A stretch of 64,000 nucleotides of DNA from Planctomycetaceae bacterium (lineage in GTDB: Bacteria > Planctomycetota > Planctomycetia > Pirellulales > Pirellulaceae). Shown one piece after another: positions 35,101-44,210 of the stretch (positions are counted from its first letter, which is position 1; each line of letters starts with the position of its first letter). Where the stretch lies: contig JACKHM010000001.1 in assembly GCA_020638995.1 (NCBI GenBank), forward strand, positions 682,001-746,000, given 5' to 3'. The translations under genes and the position numbers were made by a program. The notes beneath the pieces were generated by a model that saw only the letters and a list, made by a program, of their open reading frames with translations, was not told the origin of the DNA and searched no databases.

Positions 35101-36549
35101 TTACAAAGCCGCTTGCAGCGCAGCTTGTACCTCCTCCGTCACCTGGTACGCTCGCGAACGGAACAGGAAGTCGATGATGCTGCCTTCGTGCGGCTGCAAC
35201 CAATTCAATCGACTGGTCGGGATTGGGCCGATGTTCAGGCGATCGATGTGTGTCGCGTCGGTCAATTGGTCGATCAGTTTCTGATTGTTGGTAATACCCG
35301 TGCATACGAGCGTCGGACCGATCTTCGCGAGCATCTGATCTTCCGGGCACTCGACGACGGTTGAGAAGGGGAACATATATTCCTTCTTCGCGATCTCTCG
35401 CTCGGGCGAGTTGCAGTGAACGACCATAGGACGCAGGTAAGAGCAGCGTTCTTGCTCGACTAGCCGCTCACCGTATTGTGCCGTCATGTCCGTCACACCT
35501 GCTTCTTTCAGATCCGCCTCGATCATGCCCCACACGGCCTTACCCATGCCAGGCACAGTGAAAGCGGCCAGACCAGCGTCGGGATCTGTTGGAGGCTTAG
35601 CTTCGATGGGGCCAATTTTCTCGGCGATGGCCTGAGCGATCTCTTTGGTGTGTCGCGAAGCCCAGATACCCGAGCAATTGATACACCCGCGACCGCTGTT
35701 GATGTAGATGCTCTCGACCATCAAATCGAGATACTTTTCCCAGTCGTCGACACAATCGTCGCCGAGCAGGATTTTGGAGAAGCCCGGACCGTGTGCTTGC
35801 ACACGCGGGTTGCCCTTGTAGCGTTCCACCGTCGGTGTCCCGCCAAAAATCATGGCTCTCTCAGAACCGTTGAGAACGGCGGCGCCCGCCTCCGGTCCGC
35901 CAGGATACATTGCGAAGGCTTCCTTCGGAATTCCCGCTTCGGTAAAGGCAGCCATCATCCGATATGGAGTCCAAGGTTCTTGCGGACCGGGCTTCAATAC
36001 CAACCCCATTTGAAGCGGGATCGCCGGAAGCCATAGCGTGTGAACGCCAGGCGAATTCGAGGGAAGCACGGCGCTCAAGGCAGAGGCTTGCGCCTGGTAG
36101 CTCAAGACCACTCCTCGATGCTCGATGCCATAGCCTCGCGTTAAGATACTCAGATCTAGCCCGCGCGTAAGGCAATCGAGAATCTGATGCATGTTTCGTA
36201 ACACGAACGAGTTCTTGGACATATTGTGTCGGCACATGTGCTCAGGAAGGCCCGTGCTGGCCGATTGTTGGTGTGCAAATTCGTCTGGCGTTTGTGTACC
36301 GTCACCGATCGGCAACGTAGCGCTCTCATACAGATCAGCGGCCTTCTTCAGAATCTCAATGATCTCGACACAAGGAATCTGGCGCAGCGTATCGCGTGCT
36401 TTGCTGACTTGACGAAGATCGCGGGCGATGATGCCAGCGTTGGCTTGACTGACCTTCGCGATGGGCTCGCCGGTTGCGAAGTGTAAGACTTCGTCGATCT
36501 CGAGCGAGTCGTATGGCTTGCCCCAACGGATCACAGGAATGTTTAGCAC
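35101..36549 (-). CDS. Aldehyde dehydrogenase / acyl-CoA reductase-like protein
   Basis: 482 residues from a GTG at 36549 with GGAG upstream. The fold is of the ALDH superfamily: NSPGVHTLWLPAIPLQMGLVLKPGPQEPWTPYRM in the cofactor domain, GIPKEAFAMYPGG, then SGRGCINCSGIWASRH with the probable catalytic Cys at C289 or C292. The glutamate-containing ALDH signature is not obvious. The lack of that general base would fit an acylating or acyl-CoA/acyl-enzyme reductase such as LuxC rather than a hydrolytic ALDH. It lies between the AMP-ligase and alcohol dehydrogenase genes. Confidence 0.8.
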   Translation of the reverse strand: MLNIPVIRWGKPYDSLEIDEVLHFATGEPIAKVSQANAGIIARDLRQVSKARDTLRQIPCVEIIEILKKAADLYESATLPIGDGTQTPDEFAHQQSASTGLPEHMCRHNMSKNSFVLRNMHQILDCLTRGLDLSILTRGYGIEHRGVVLSYQAQASALSAVLPSNSPGVHTLWLPAIPLQMGLVLKPGPQEPWTPYRMMAAFTEAGIPKEAFAMYPGGPEAGAAVLNGSERAMIFGGTPTVERYKGNPRVQAHGPGFSKILLGDDCVDDWEKYLDLMVESIYINSGRGCINCSGIWASRHTKEIAQAIAEKIGPIEAKPPTDPDAGLAAFTVPGMGKAVWGMIEADLKEAGVTDMTAQYGERLVEQERCSYLRPMVVHCNSPEREIAKKEYMFPFSTVVECPEDQMLAKIGPTLVCTGITNNQKLIDQLTDATHIDRLNIGPIPTSRLNWLQPHEGSIIDFLFRSRAYQVTEEVQAALQAAL

Positions 36550-36650
36550 GGGTTTTGCTCCGCAAATAGGTTTTTGATTTCAAGCGTTCGGTTTACAGCA
36601 CAGCGTGTTGCAGTTTCCTTACTGAAGACTGAACACTCTTCCCTGGAAAC

Positions 36651-37781
36651 TCAATACACACCCACCGTGGTCGCCGCCGCAGTCTCATGGAACGGACGTA
36701 CGCCGCTCACCCCGTCCCACGGATACTTTGCGAACGGCATTTCACGCTCGCCTTCATCACGCTCGAGAAAGCCAGGAACGAACAACTCGTTCGTCAGCGT
36801 CGTAAGTTTCACACGGCCCGTCTCGCCGTACCCAACAACTTCGTTGGGGTCGTCGAAGCTCACGACTTCGGTGACCGCTCGAGGCTGCGGAGCGTAGTAC
36901 GATATTTTATAACCTTCTTCCGCCGTGACAGGCTTGCTGCACGCCAAGCCCATCAAGGTGTTGCCATAGGTTGGCGTCATATAGATGCCGCTCTCTTCCG
37001 GTGGACCGCCGAAGTATTCTTCGACACAGAAGCGAGTCCACTGAGGCGTGAATTCCGTACCGCCCGAGAAGATGCCTGTGATGCCAGTATCTTTGAAAGT
37101 CTTGCCTTGCTCCTCCAACGCGTTGCAAAGTCCTTCGAGCAACTTTGGCGTGGCGAACATGCACTTAATGTCGTGACCTGCAGACAGAATCGTAAGCACC
37201 TGATCGATGCAGTGCTTCTTATACTCTTCGAGGTGCTCCATCCAACCCTTCTTGATCAGCTTGACGACCCAACGCGGGTCGAGGTCAATACAGAAGCAGA
37301 TTCCACCACGGTACTGACATAGATGCTCGACGGCCAGACGCAGGCGACGCGGTCCGGATGGCCCAAGCATCAACCAGTTGGCTCCCTTGGGAAAGTACTT
37401 ATCCGGCAGCGTATCACTGAAGAGTTCGTAGTCTTTCCAATGGTCTTCGATGACCATGCGGCTTTTGGGAATTCCAGTCGTACCACCGGTCTCGAATACA
37501 TACACCGGTTTGCCGGCCAACCCCTTGGGTACCCACCGATTGATCGGACCGCCGCGCAGCCACTCGTCCTCGAAAAGCGGAAACTTCTTGATATCGTCGA
37601 AGCCTTTAATATCGGTCAGCGGATCGAAGTTGAGTTCCGATTTCTTTTCGAGCCAGAACGGCGAGCCGGTTGACTCGTGGAAATGCCACTGAACTGTTTC
37701 GTAGGCGTGGGCATCGAGTTTGTCCTTGGCTGCTTTTTGAAGCGACTCGATATCGGCGGCTGAAGATTCCGCAGTACTCAT
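36651..37781 (-). CDS. AMP-forming acyl ligase (phenylacetate-CoA ligase / LuxE-like)
   Basis: 376 residues. The adenylate-forming motif ETGGTTGIPKSR is at 97-108, close to the TSGTTGxPK P-loop. Other features are WLMLGPSGPRRLR, GICFCIDLDPRWV, MFATPKLLEGLCNAL, GIFSGGTEFTPQWTRF and the adenine-motif region TPTYGNTLMGLACSK. It is shorter than full acyl-CoA synthetases and close to LuxE acyl-protein synthetases and PaaK-like enzymes. It should activate a carboxylic acid as acyl-AMP and pass it to a thiol. It is the first gene of the minus cluster. Confidence 0.83.
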   Translation of the reverse strand: MSTAESSAADIESLQKAAKDKLDAHAYETVQWHFHESTGSPFWLEKKSELNFDPLTDIKGFDDIKKFPLFEDEWLRGGPINRWVPKGLAGKPVYVFETGGTTGIPKSRMVIEDHWKDYELFSDTLPDKYFPKGANWLMLGPSGPRRLRLAVEHLCQYRGGICFCIDLDPRWVVKLIKKGWMEHLEEYKKHCIDQVLTILSAGHDIKCMFATPKLLEGLCNALEEQGKTFKDTGITGIFSGGTEFTPQWTRFCVEEYFGGPPEESGIYMTPTYGNTLMGLACSKPVTAEEGYKISYYAPQPRAVTEVVSFDDPNEVVGYGETGRVKLTTLTNELFVPGFLERDEGEREMPFAKYPWDGVSGVRPFHETAAATTVGVY

Positions 37782-38054
37782 GCTGCATTCCTCTGTAGGG
37801 ACGGGGCCTTTGAATAGACAGGCAGATTAGGTTTCGGGAGGGAAATAACTGGCGGGGATCAAGCCTTAAAAATATCCGAGTCTGACGTCCGACACAACCA
37901 GCGGGGAATGAAACCGCCGTTGCGGAATCAGTGATGAGGGCGTCGCCCTGGAAATGGCAAGAGAGCCGGCCGGAATGAACGAATCTCAGGCAATCCACCT
38001 CGCGAACTGCCGTTGCTTTACAGGCACTCGCTGGTATCCGACCGCCTATTGCTG

Positions 38055-39698
38055 CTAGTAGCAGTAGGTAACACCCGCGAAGGCTCCGTGCAGAATGACA
38101 CAACCGTTCGGGTAGACCGTGCGGATGCTGTCCAACGCGGCGATGAAGTCACCTGGAATCTGGTTGGTGCTCAAGGCAACACCACTGATGCCCACGGCTC
38201 GGTAGCCCAAATTGACGCTCCAGCAGGAATTGACGCACCAATTCCCACCCACCGACAGATCGCAAATCATTGAGTAGCCATTTCGGCTCGCTTTGGCATC
38301 TACGTCCTGGCCGAAATAGGGATTCCCCGGATCGCCGACAAAGGCTTGACCGTTCGCGCCATAGATCCGGGACGATTGCGTCATGTGGTTGCCAAATAGT
38401 CCAACTTTGGTGTTGGCGAACAGATTCAGACGCTGCCCCACACAATAGTTGGCTTGACCGCCGAATTGAAGGCCAACGAGGCTGTTCGTCGCGTTGATGC
38501 CGTAATGAACTTCCTCAGGGGCTCCTGTAAACACGGTATTGTTCGGGTCGGACGAATACAGGAAATCGTCATCAAACTGAAGGTACCGTACACCCGTTGT
38601 CCAACCCAACTGAAGTGGGCCGCATCCGTTCGTGAAGTTATGGCCAAGTAGATTTAGTTCCAGATTGTTCACTTGGTAACTACGCTGTACTCGGTGTACA
38701 TCAGCGCCGAAGAAATACGCGCCCATCAGATCTTGAGCTCCGGCTCCGGCATCGTATTGCAATCCATCGAAATGTACGATGGTGTCGATGCCCACCGCGG
38801 TGTCTGCCGCATAAGCGCTCGCCGTACTAGTGCCAGGATAGAGGCCCCAATACACCAGTTGCAGTGAGTTTCGACCGCAGTTGATGTAGTGGCCAATCGT
38901 TATCCCGGCACCGCCCACCGTGCGAAATTTGGCATCGTTGCTATTTAGTACGCGGTCTCGTATGTCTGTTTGGTCATCGCTTAACCAAACATTGTTAGCG
39001 TCGCTACGAGTCATAGTCAAACCGATCACGCTGCCATACCAGCCAGTGCGAACCCCAATTCCGGTCCCCGTTGCGCATCCGCCTGCTTTCGGGTCGCATC
39101 CAAAATCGGAAGGCGAGCCGTAACTCTGAACAGGTTGATCGTAGAAAGAATTGGGAAGTGGAGTCGGCGCGACCTGTTGTGTTGGCGCCGAATAGGCCAT
39201 CCCGCCACCCATTGCTCCATGCTGCTGATCGCCAAACGATGCGGAGTAGGTGTTGTAAGGTTGGCTTGCGGGTTGGTATTGGGTGGCAGTGGGGTATTGA
39301 GTCAGCGGTTGGTACTGAGTCGGAGGTTGGTATTGAGTTGATGGCTGGTATTGTGGTCCGGACGAAAATCGCTCGGTTGGTTGGTAGGAGGCGTTTCCAT
39401 AATTTCCTGCTGATTGCTGCTGGCTGCGCACATTGGAAAATGGGTTGACGCTTGGCATTTCGCTCGGACTATAGGCGTGCGGCCTAGTCGTCGAGGCAGG
39501 GGTATATTGATTAGTTGTGGGCTGTTGTGAAGTGGCCGATGAAGCCGAGTTCCACTGTGGAAGTTGAGCCCGGTTGGGTGCATACGATTCGTACTGCGAC
39601 GAGGATGCATAGCCTTGGTATTGCCCGTAACTTACGTCTGCCATTCCAATAGCAGTCACACAAGTCAACACACCTGGCAAAATCCATTTATAGATCAT
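38055..39698 (-). CDS. BBP7-like outer membrane beta-barrel protein
   Basis: About 547 residues from ATG 39698 (AGGAAG 6 bases upstream); ATG 39716 would add six. A signal peptide ends near SYG-Q. Residues 25-180 are low complexity, with YQPxTQ and QYQP repeats. From about 185 to the end the alternating pattern and aromatic ends suggest an outer-membrane barrel, with TGVRYLQFDDDFLY, GLQFGGQANYCVGQRLNLFANTKVGLFGN and LGYRAVGISGVAL, as in the planctomycete BBP7 family. Function unknown; such proteins are common in Pirellulaceae. Confidence 0.75.
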   Translation of the reverse strand: MIYKWILPGVLTCVTAIGMADVSYGQYQGYASSSQYESYAPNRAQLPQWNSASSATSQQPTTNQYTPASTTRPHAYSPSEMPSVNPFSNVRSQQQSAGNYGNASYQPTERFSSGPQYQPSTQYQPPTQYQPLTQYPTATQYQPASQPYNTYSASFGDQQHGAMGGGMAYSAPTQQVAPTPLPNSFYDQPVQSYGSPSDFGCDPKAGGCATGTGIGVRTGWYGSVIGLTMTRSDANNVWLSDDQTDIRDRVLNSNDAKFRTVGGAGITIGHYINCGRNSLQLVYWGLYPGTSTASAYAADTAVGIDTIVHFDGLQYDAGAGAQDLMGAYFFGADVHRVQRSYQVNNLELNLLGHNFTNGCGPLQLGWTTGVRYLQFDDDFLYSSDPNNTVFTGAPEEVHYGINATNSLVGLQFGGQANYCVGQRLNLFANTKVGLFGNHMTQSSRIYGANGQAFVGDPGNPYFGQDVDAKASRNGYSMICDLSVGGNWCVNSCWSVNLGYRAVGISGVALSTNQIPGDFIAALDSIRTVYPNGCVILHGAFAGVTYCY

Positions 39699-40033
39699 GA
39701 TTGTCTTCCTAATCATCCAACTCGGTTGTCTTCCGGCCATTTTGAACGTGTTGTGCGTCGCACAAGTCGCCTGCGGACAAAAAACTTTTGGCCGTTAAGA
39801 TTCCTTATCGACTTCGCAACACATCGCGTTCGGTCGTTTCGATGCCCCTCTGCCAAATTGTGACGCTAGAGCATTTTTCAATCGCGCTGTTAGCCACAGT
39901 CGATATCGTCGGGCGATCGTTCGAGTCGTGACTCTATTGCTGATCGGTGACGACCATTAATTACCGACCAGCCTCGCAACTTTGCGAGCGTTCGGATTGG
40001 GTTGAGATTGACGGCACGAAGAACGGCAGAGGA
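39699..40033. other. Intergenic region upstream of the barrel gene
   Basis: About 335 bases between two minus-strand genes. I see no gene, no clear terminator and no consensus promoter. Short 5-6 base self-complementary stretches near 39900-39930 are not convincing. Confidence 0.3.
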
Positions 40034-40912
40034 TTATTCGCGAACTAGCCAATCAGCGATGACAGCGGTTAGTTCGCTGTACTTTCCCGTGTAGAAATGA
40101 TCCGCGCCCGGTATGATAGCAATCTCGACTTGCTTCCCGTCAACGTCCTCCTCGTGAGCAACTGCCTGCCGAATCGCATCGGGTAAACCCGCGAATGCGA
40201 TTCCTCCCTGTTCAAGCTCGACCGAACCGTAGAGATATAGCGTTGGAACTGCCACCCGCGAGGCGAACTTAACGAAGTTATAACGCTCGTCTCCATACTT
40301 ATCCACATAGCTCGCAGCGCTTATCAACAGCGGGAAGGGGAATCTCGCGGTAAATAACTGTTCGGGATGGCCTTCCTTTACAAGTTGTTTCGCGGTTGCT
40401 AGCGACTCGAAGAAGTCGCGGCTTCTTGGCCCGAGTTGAAAGGCGTCATGCGACAGTCGCGGTGGAGACGCAGCAATCACCCGAGTAATGTTGGAATGCG
40501 GAGCGTGTGCGGTGGCATAGATCGCTTTAATGGCGCCCAGGCTGTGCCCGATCAAGCCGATGCGACACATATCTCTCGTCACCAGGAAGTCACACCACGC
40601 CTTGATGTCGTGACGGCATTGGTCGACAACTTCGAACGCCGCGCCACCGCGAGTCACGCCACCATCGGTAGCGATCATGCTGACCGCTCCATAGCCTCGT
40701 GTGTTAACTCGCAACGCGGAAACCCCAAGTTCAAGCAAGCGAGATGTTAGTGGCTCGAACATCGCCCCGCCAAAAAAACTTCCTCCGACACCATGAAGGA
40801 GAATTGCAGCGTCGAAGGGCGGCGGAGATTCTGGTGATGTTGCCGAGAGAGCCAACGAGCCGTCCAACCGCAGACCGTCTGGTGTCTTCGCTTGAACCAA
40901 CTCGACCAGCAT
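40034..40912 (-). CDS. Alpha/beta hydrolase
   Basis: 292 residues. The fold is clear: DAAILLHGVGGSFFGGAMFEPL supplies the oxyanion HG, the nucleophile elbow is GLIGHSLGAIKAIYATA with the Ser in GHSLG, VAVPTLYLYGSVE is the strand before the acid, and IIPGADHFYTGKYSEL gives the catalytic His. No signal peptide, so it is cytoplasmic. Substrate unknown. It is a monocistronic minus-strand gene upstream of the barrel gene. Confidence 0.87.
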   Translation of the reverse strand: MLVELVQAKTPDGLRLDGSLALSATSPESPPPFDAAILLHGVGGSFFGGAMFEPLTSRLLELGVSALRVNTRGYGAVSMIATDGGVTRGGAAFEVVDQCRHDIKAWCDFLVTRDMCRIGLIGHSLGAIKAIYATAHAPHSNITRVIAASPPRLSHDAFQLGPRSRDFFESLATAKQLVKEGHPEQLFTARFPFPLLISAASYVDKYGDERYNFVKFASRVAVPTLYLYGSVELEQGGIAFAGLPDAIRQAVAHEEDVDGKQVEIAIIPGADHFYTGKYSELTAVIADWLVRE

Positions 40913-41008
40913 GATAATGGTCTCCTCGCGAACTCACTCTCCGAGGCGCAAAAAACCGGGACGAATGAGCGGTTCGTCCCGATAACGCTGATCGATTTTG
41001 AAGGCGAG

Positions 41009-41476
41009 TTATGTTTGATTCGCAGGCGTATTTATTGTGCTCAATTGCGAGAGTACCTGGAGCACGCCGTTCAGGTGTGCCAGTCTTGGCCCGAATCGGT
41101 CGACAAACTCGTTCAGCATAAACTCGCCATCCAACAGGCACTCTTCATTGTCGAGCACTTCGTCGGTCAAGTTCCGAAGGAATTGAGTTTGCACGCGGCT
41201 CAAAGTCTCTGCCGCGGTGCGGCAGCAGCGTGCGAGTTCCGGATTCTGCTCTTTCCACTGCCCCAATTCGTTTTGGCGTTGCCGCTGCGTTGCGTTCTGT
41301 TGCTGGATAAAGTCCTCCAACAACTTACATTGCTTCGCTTGACCAGCGACCATCTGCCGCAGCAGAGCAACCATTACCGTATTGGGGTCGTAGCGGTCGG
41401 CTGACGCTCCAGAAGTGGTGTCCGCTGTCACGTCGATGCGGAACAGGGGAGGAAACTCGTTCGACTCATTAGACAT
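41009..41476 (-). CDS. Conserved-looking hypothetical protein
   Basis: 155 residues, not recognised. The N-terminus is disordered and acidic; the rest is helical: VMVALLRQMVAGQAKQCKLLEDFIQQQN, a Gln-rich stretch (TQRQRQNELGQWKEQN), then LRNLTDEVLDNEECLLDGEFMLNEFVDRFGPRL. No signal peptide, catalytic motif or membrane segment. It is divergent from the 41810 gene across a 333-base gap. Coding potential is supported by a long acidic helix pattern and the absence of a better frame. Confidence 0.6.
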   Translation of the reverse strand: MSNESNEFPPLFRIDVTADTTSGASADRYDPNTVMVALLRQMVAGQAKQCKLLEDFIQQQNATQRQRQNELGQWKEQNPELARCCRTAAETLSRVQTQFLRNLTDEVLDNEECLLDGEFMLNEFVDRFGPRLAHLNGVLQVLSQLSTINTPANQT

Positions 41477-41809
41477 GATTCAATAACTCCTCAAGTCGTA
41501 AGAATCCTCAGTATAGACGATTGTGTTTCAAAGTCGAGCCTTTGACGCAAGTGACTCGCAGGTGTCGTCGACACCTCAAAAAAGACGATGAGAGAGATTT
41601 CCTAAATTTGTCCGCATGGTGCTTGACTTGGCTAACCGCAGTGCGCAGCCCTCCGAAGTTCGGCTCGCGTTTTGTTACGTCGTCACAATCCGGAAACCCG
41701 TTAAAGTCCGTCGCGTAGTGTGCCCGATTCAAATCGAAGGCAGGGGTCTCCGGCTGACGCACCAATTGATTCACAGCACGCCAAATGTTTTTTGGGGGAA
41801 TCGCAATTT
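41477..41809. other. Divergent intergenic region
   Basis: 333 bases between divergent genes, so it should hold promoters for both. The main visible structure is a 17-bp palindrome at 41560-41576. No consensus -35/-10 pair stands out. GGGGGAA about 10 bases before ATG 41810 serves as ribosome-binding site. Confidence 0.35.
41560..41576. promoter_or_regulatory. 17-bp palindrome, possible operator
   Basis: AGGTGTCG and CGACACCT flank a single T. The perfect symmetry in a divergent promoter region suggests a dimeric regulator site; no regulator gene is adjacent. Confidence 0.4.
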
Positions 41810-42382
41810 ATGTCCGCTAGCGGCTCTAAGTCCTTGCCGTCGGTTGGTTTTTTGACCGTCCAAGAGTTTGCCGATCTAGGGTTGATTGGCGGCTATCTAA
41901 TCTTGAACGCCGTCGGACGACCGCTCGAATTTCATTGCACTGCTCCCGTACGCGCAAATCGGGCTCAAGAAATCCTTTACGGTCCGACGCTAGCTCCGTA
42001 TGTGTACGGCGAGCAAATCGCACAGACATTGATCGCGAAAAGCAAGAGCCGTCCAATGTTTGTTTGCACCGATGTCGAACCGGTGTTGAGTGCCCGAGAG
42101 TTCGTGTCCGTTCCGATCGTCTTTCTGACCGACGCCGATGACCGTATCAGCCGAGCGAATCGATTGGATGCGGCGCATTCCACAATCCCTGCTCCGGTAA
42201 GCAGAAAACTAAACCAGTTCCAACTGGTGAATCACTCGGCAGCTGTTCGCCATGAGCACGCTCGCGATATCGAACAGGTCGCTGAACTATGGCAGCCTCA
42301 CGCGGAAGCCATGGACTTGCACGAACCGTTTAGTCGATTGCGAGAGGCCGTGGAGGAAGCACAGCGGGGGGCGGCACGATAG
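41810..42382 (+). CDS. Hypothetical protein preceding the SNF2 helicase
   Basis: About 190 residues from ATG 41810 (GGGGGAA upstream). The N-terminal part (VGFLTVQEFADLGLIGGYLILNAVGRPLEFHCTAPV) is alpha/beta, followed by RAQEILYGPTLAPYVYGEQIAQTLI and a C-terminal acidic helix. Not recognised. It lies 47 bases before the helicase gene in the same direction and is probably co-expressed with it, so it may be a partner of the helicase. Confidence 0.6.
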   Translation: MSASGSKSLPSVGFLTVQEFADLGLIGGYLILNAVGRPLEFHCTAPVRANRAQEILYGPTLAPYVYGEQIAQTLIAKSKSRPMFVCTDVEPVLSAREFVSVPIVFLTDADDRISRANRLDAAHSTIPAPVSRKLNQFQLVNHSAAVRHEHARDIEQVAELWQPHAEAMDLHEPFSRLREAVEEAQRGAAR

Positions 42383-42429
42383 GTCAATCATTGGACACTG
42401 GGTTATCGGACACTGGGCGAACATCGAAT

Positions 42430-44160
42430 ATGCAAGTGAACGCGTTCACGGTCGAACTTGCGATCCCCGTGAGTACCTATGCGACAGGCTGGGGGGCAGC
42501 GATCAATAGGACTCAGAAGATTGATGTCGTCGCGGCTGACCTGGAACTCGAACCGCCCAAGACTATTTCGCTGGGGATACGACGTCCCGCCGTCAAAACA
42601 TACAGCTACATGTTTCCCGAACTTCCTGAATGGCGAACCGAACCGAACGTGACGAAGTTAGCAACCGCCAAAAAGCCGCGACTCAAGCTTGCGAGTGATG
42701 AGAGCCGCACCCGCCTCAAGCCCCCTACCGATATCGTTAAGCTCGAAGATCGACTGTACTACATGCTGCAACCTCCGTTGGAGACTATCCTTTCCTCCGA
42801 GTCGATGCACATGCCGTTTGAACCCTTTCCCTATCAGTACCAAGGTATTGCGTTCCTCTATCCGCGTTTTGCTGCGATCTTGGCCGACGAGATGGGACTC
42901 GGCAAGACGATGCAGGCGATCACTTCAATGCGATTGCTGCTGCGTGCCGGTGAACTCCGCAACATTCTGCTGATCTGCCCGAAACCGCTTGTTTCGAATT
43001 GGAAGAACGAGTTCACGACGTGGGCACCGGAAATCCCGTTGTGCATCATCGAAGGTGATCGAACGCGGCGTCATTGGCAATGGCATCATCAGGCCTCGCC
43101 ACTAAAGATTGCAAACTATGAATTATTGATGCGGGACCGTGAAGTGATACTCGACTCCGGCCTTAAGTTTGATCTGGTCGTGCTGGACGAGGCCCAGCGG
43201 ATTAAGAATCGGTCCAGCACGACCAGCCAGATCACCCGTGCCATCTCGCGTTCGCGGAGTTGGGCGCTGACAGGCACTCCGGTGGAGAATAGTTCGGAAG
43301 ACTTGGTGGGCATCTTCGAGTTCCTATCCCCCGGTTATCTGCAATCAGGGATGACGGCACGGCGGATGGCGAAAGCCGCTGGCGATTACATCTTACGGCG
43401 CACCAAAGACAAGGTGCTCACCGACCTGCCTCCGAAAATGTATCGCGACGCGGAACTCGACCTCACGCCGGAGCAATGGTGTTCCTACAAGAGCGCCGAG
43501 GAAGACGGTGTTGTGCAACTGGAAGGATTGGGCGAAGAGCTGACGATTCAACATGTGTTCGAACTTGTCTTGCGACTCAAACAAATCTGTAATTTCGATC
43601 CGGCCACAGGTGCCAGCAGCAAGCTCGAACGATTGGAAGCCGACTTGGAAGAGGTTGTTGCTAGTGGTCGAAAGGCGATTGTTTTTAGCCAATGGGTTGG
43701 TGTGCTCGACAAGATCCGAGAGCGACTCCATCGCTTCGGCGTGCTCGAATATCACGGCAAGGTCCCGCCGAAGAAACGCGAAACCGTGATCTCACAGTTC
43801 AAAAACGACCCGTCCATGCACGTGATACTGATGAGTTATGGGGCAGGAAGTGTGGGACTAAATCTTCAATTTTGTCGGTATGTCTTTTTGTTTGATCGTT
43901 GGTGGAACCCTGCAGTCGAGGATCAAGCGATCAACCGGGCGCACCGGATTGGGGCGGCCGGGTCGGTGACCGTGAACCGAATGCTGACGCTCGGTACCAT
44001 CGAAGAACGCATCAATCAAGTTCTCGAAGAAAAGAGAGCTTTGTTCGATGCAATCCTGTCGCAGACGGATACGCCCCGAAATCTGGGACTGACCCAGGAC
44101 GAGGTCTTCGGGCTGTTCGACCTAAAGTCTCGCCGACACGAACGAAGACGCGCGGCTTAG
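42430..44160 (+). CDS. SNF2-family DNA translocase/helicase
   Basis: About 576 residues from ATG 42430; an in-frame start at 42391 is possible. Walker A DEMGLGKT is at 153-160, Walker B LDEAQRIKN is the SNF2 DEAQ variant, motif III is ALTGTPVENS, and the helicase-C half has KAIVFSQWVGVLDKI and RWWNPAVEDQAINRAHRIG. The N-terminal 130 residues carry no recognised domain. Such proteins move along DNA and remodel protein-DNA complexes, as in RapA-like repair or transcription factors. There is no adjacent methyltransferase or nuclease, so a DISARM/BREX-type defence set is not supported. Confidence 0.92.
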   Translation: MQVNAFTVELAIPVSTYATGWGAAINRTQKIDVVAADLELEPPKTISLGIRRPAVKTYSYMFPELPEWRTEPNVTKLATAKKPRLKLASDESRTRLKPPTDIVKLEDRLYYMLQPPLETILSSESMHMPFEPFPYQYQGIAFLYPRFAAILADEMGLGKTMQAITSMRLLLRAGELRNILLICPKPLVSNWKNEFTTWAPEIPLCIIEGDRTRRHWQWHHQASPLKIANYELLMRDREVILDSGLKFDLVVLDEAQRIKNRSSTTSQITRAISRSRSWALTGTPVENSSEDLVGIFEFLSPGYLQSGMTARRMAKAAGDYILRRTKDKVLTDLPPKMYRDAELDLTPEQWCSYKSAEEDGVVQLEGLGEELTIQHVFELVLRLKQICNFDPATGASSKLERLEADLEEVVASGRKAIVFSQWVGVLDKIRERLHRFGVLEYHGKVPPKKRETVISQFKNDPSMHVILMSYGAGSVGLNLQFCRYVFLFDRWWNPAVEDQAINRAHRIGAAGSVTVNRMLTLGTIEERINQVLEEKRALFDAILSQTDTPRNLGLTQDEVFGLFDLKSRRHERRRAA

Positions 44161-44210
44161 GAGGGCGTCGCTCGCCGAATTCTATCTTCGCTCGCTCACG
44201 CCTTTTGTAA

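Noticed and set aside
42430..44160. SNF2 helicase as part of a DISARM/BREX-type defence island
   Set aside because: No DNA methyltransferase, nuclease, PLD or DUF partner typical of those systems is adjacent.
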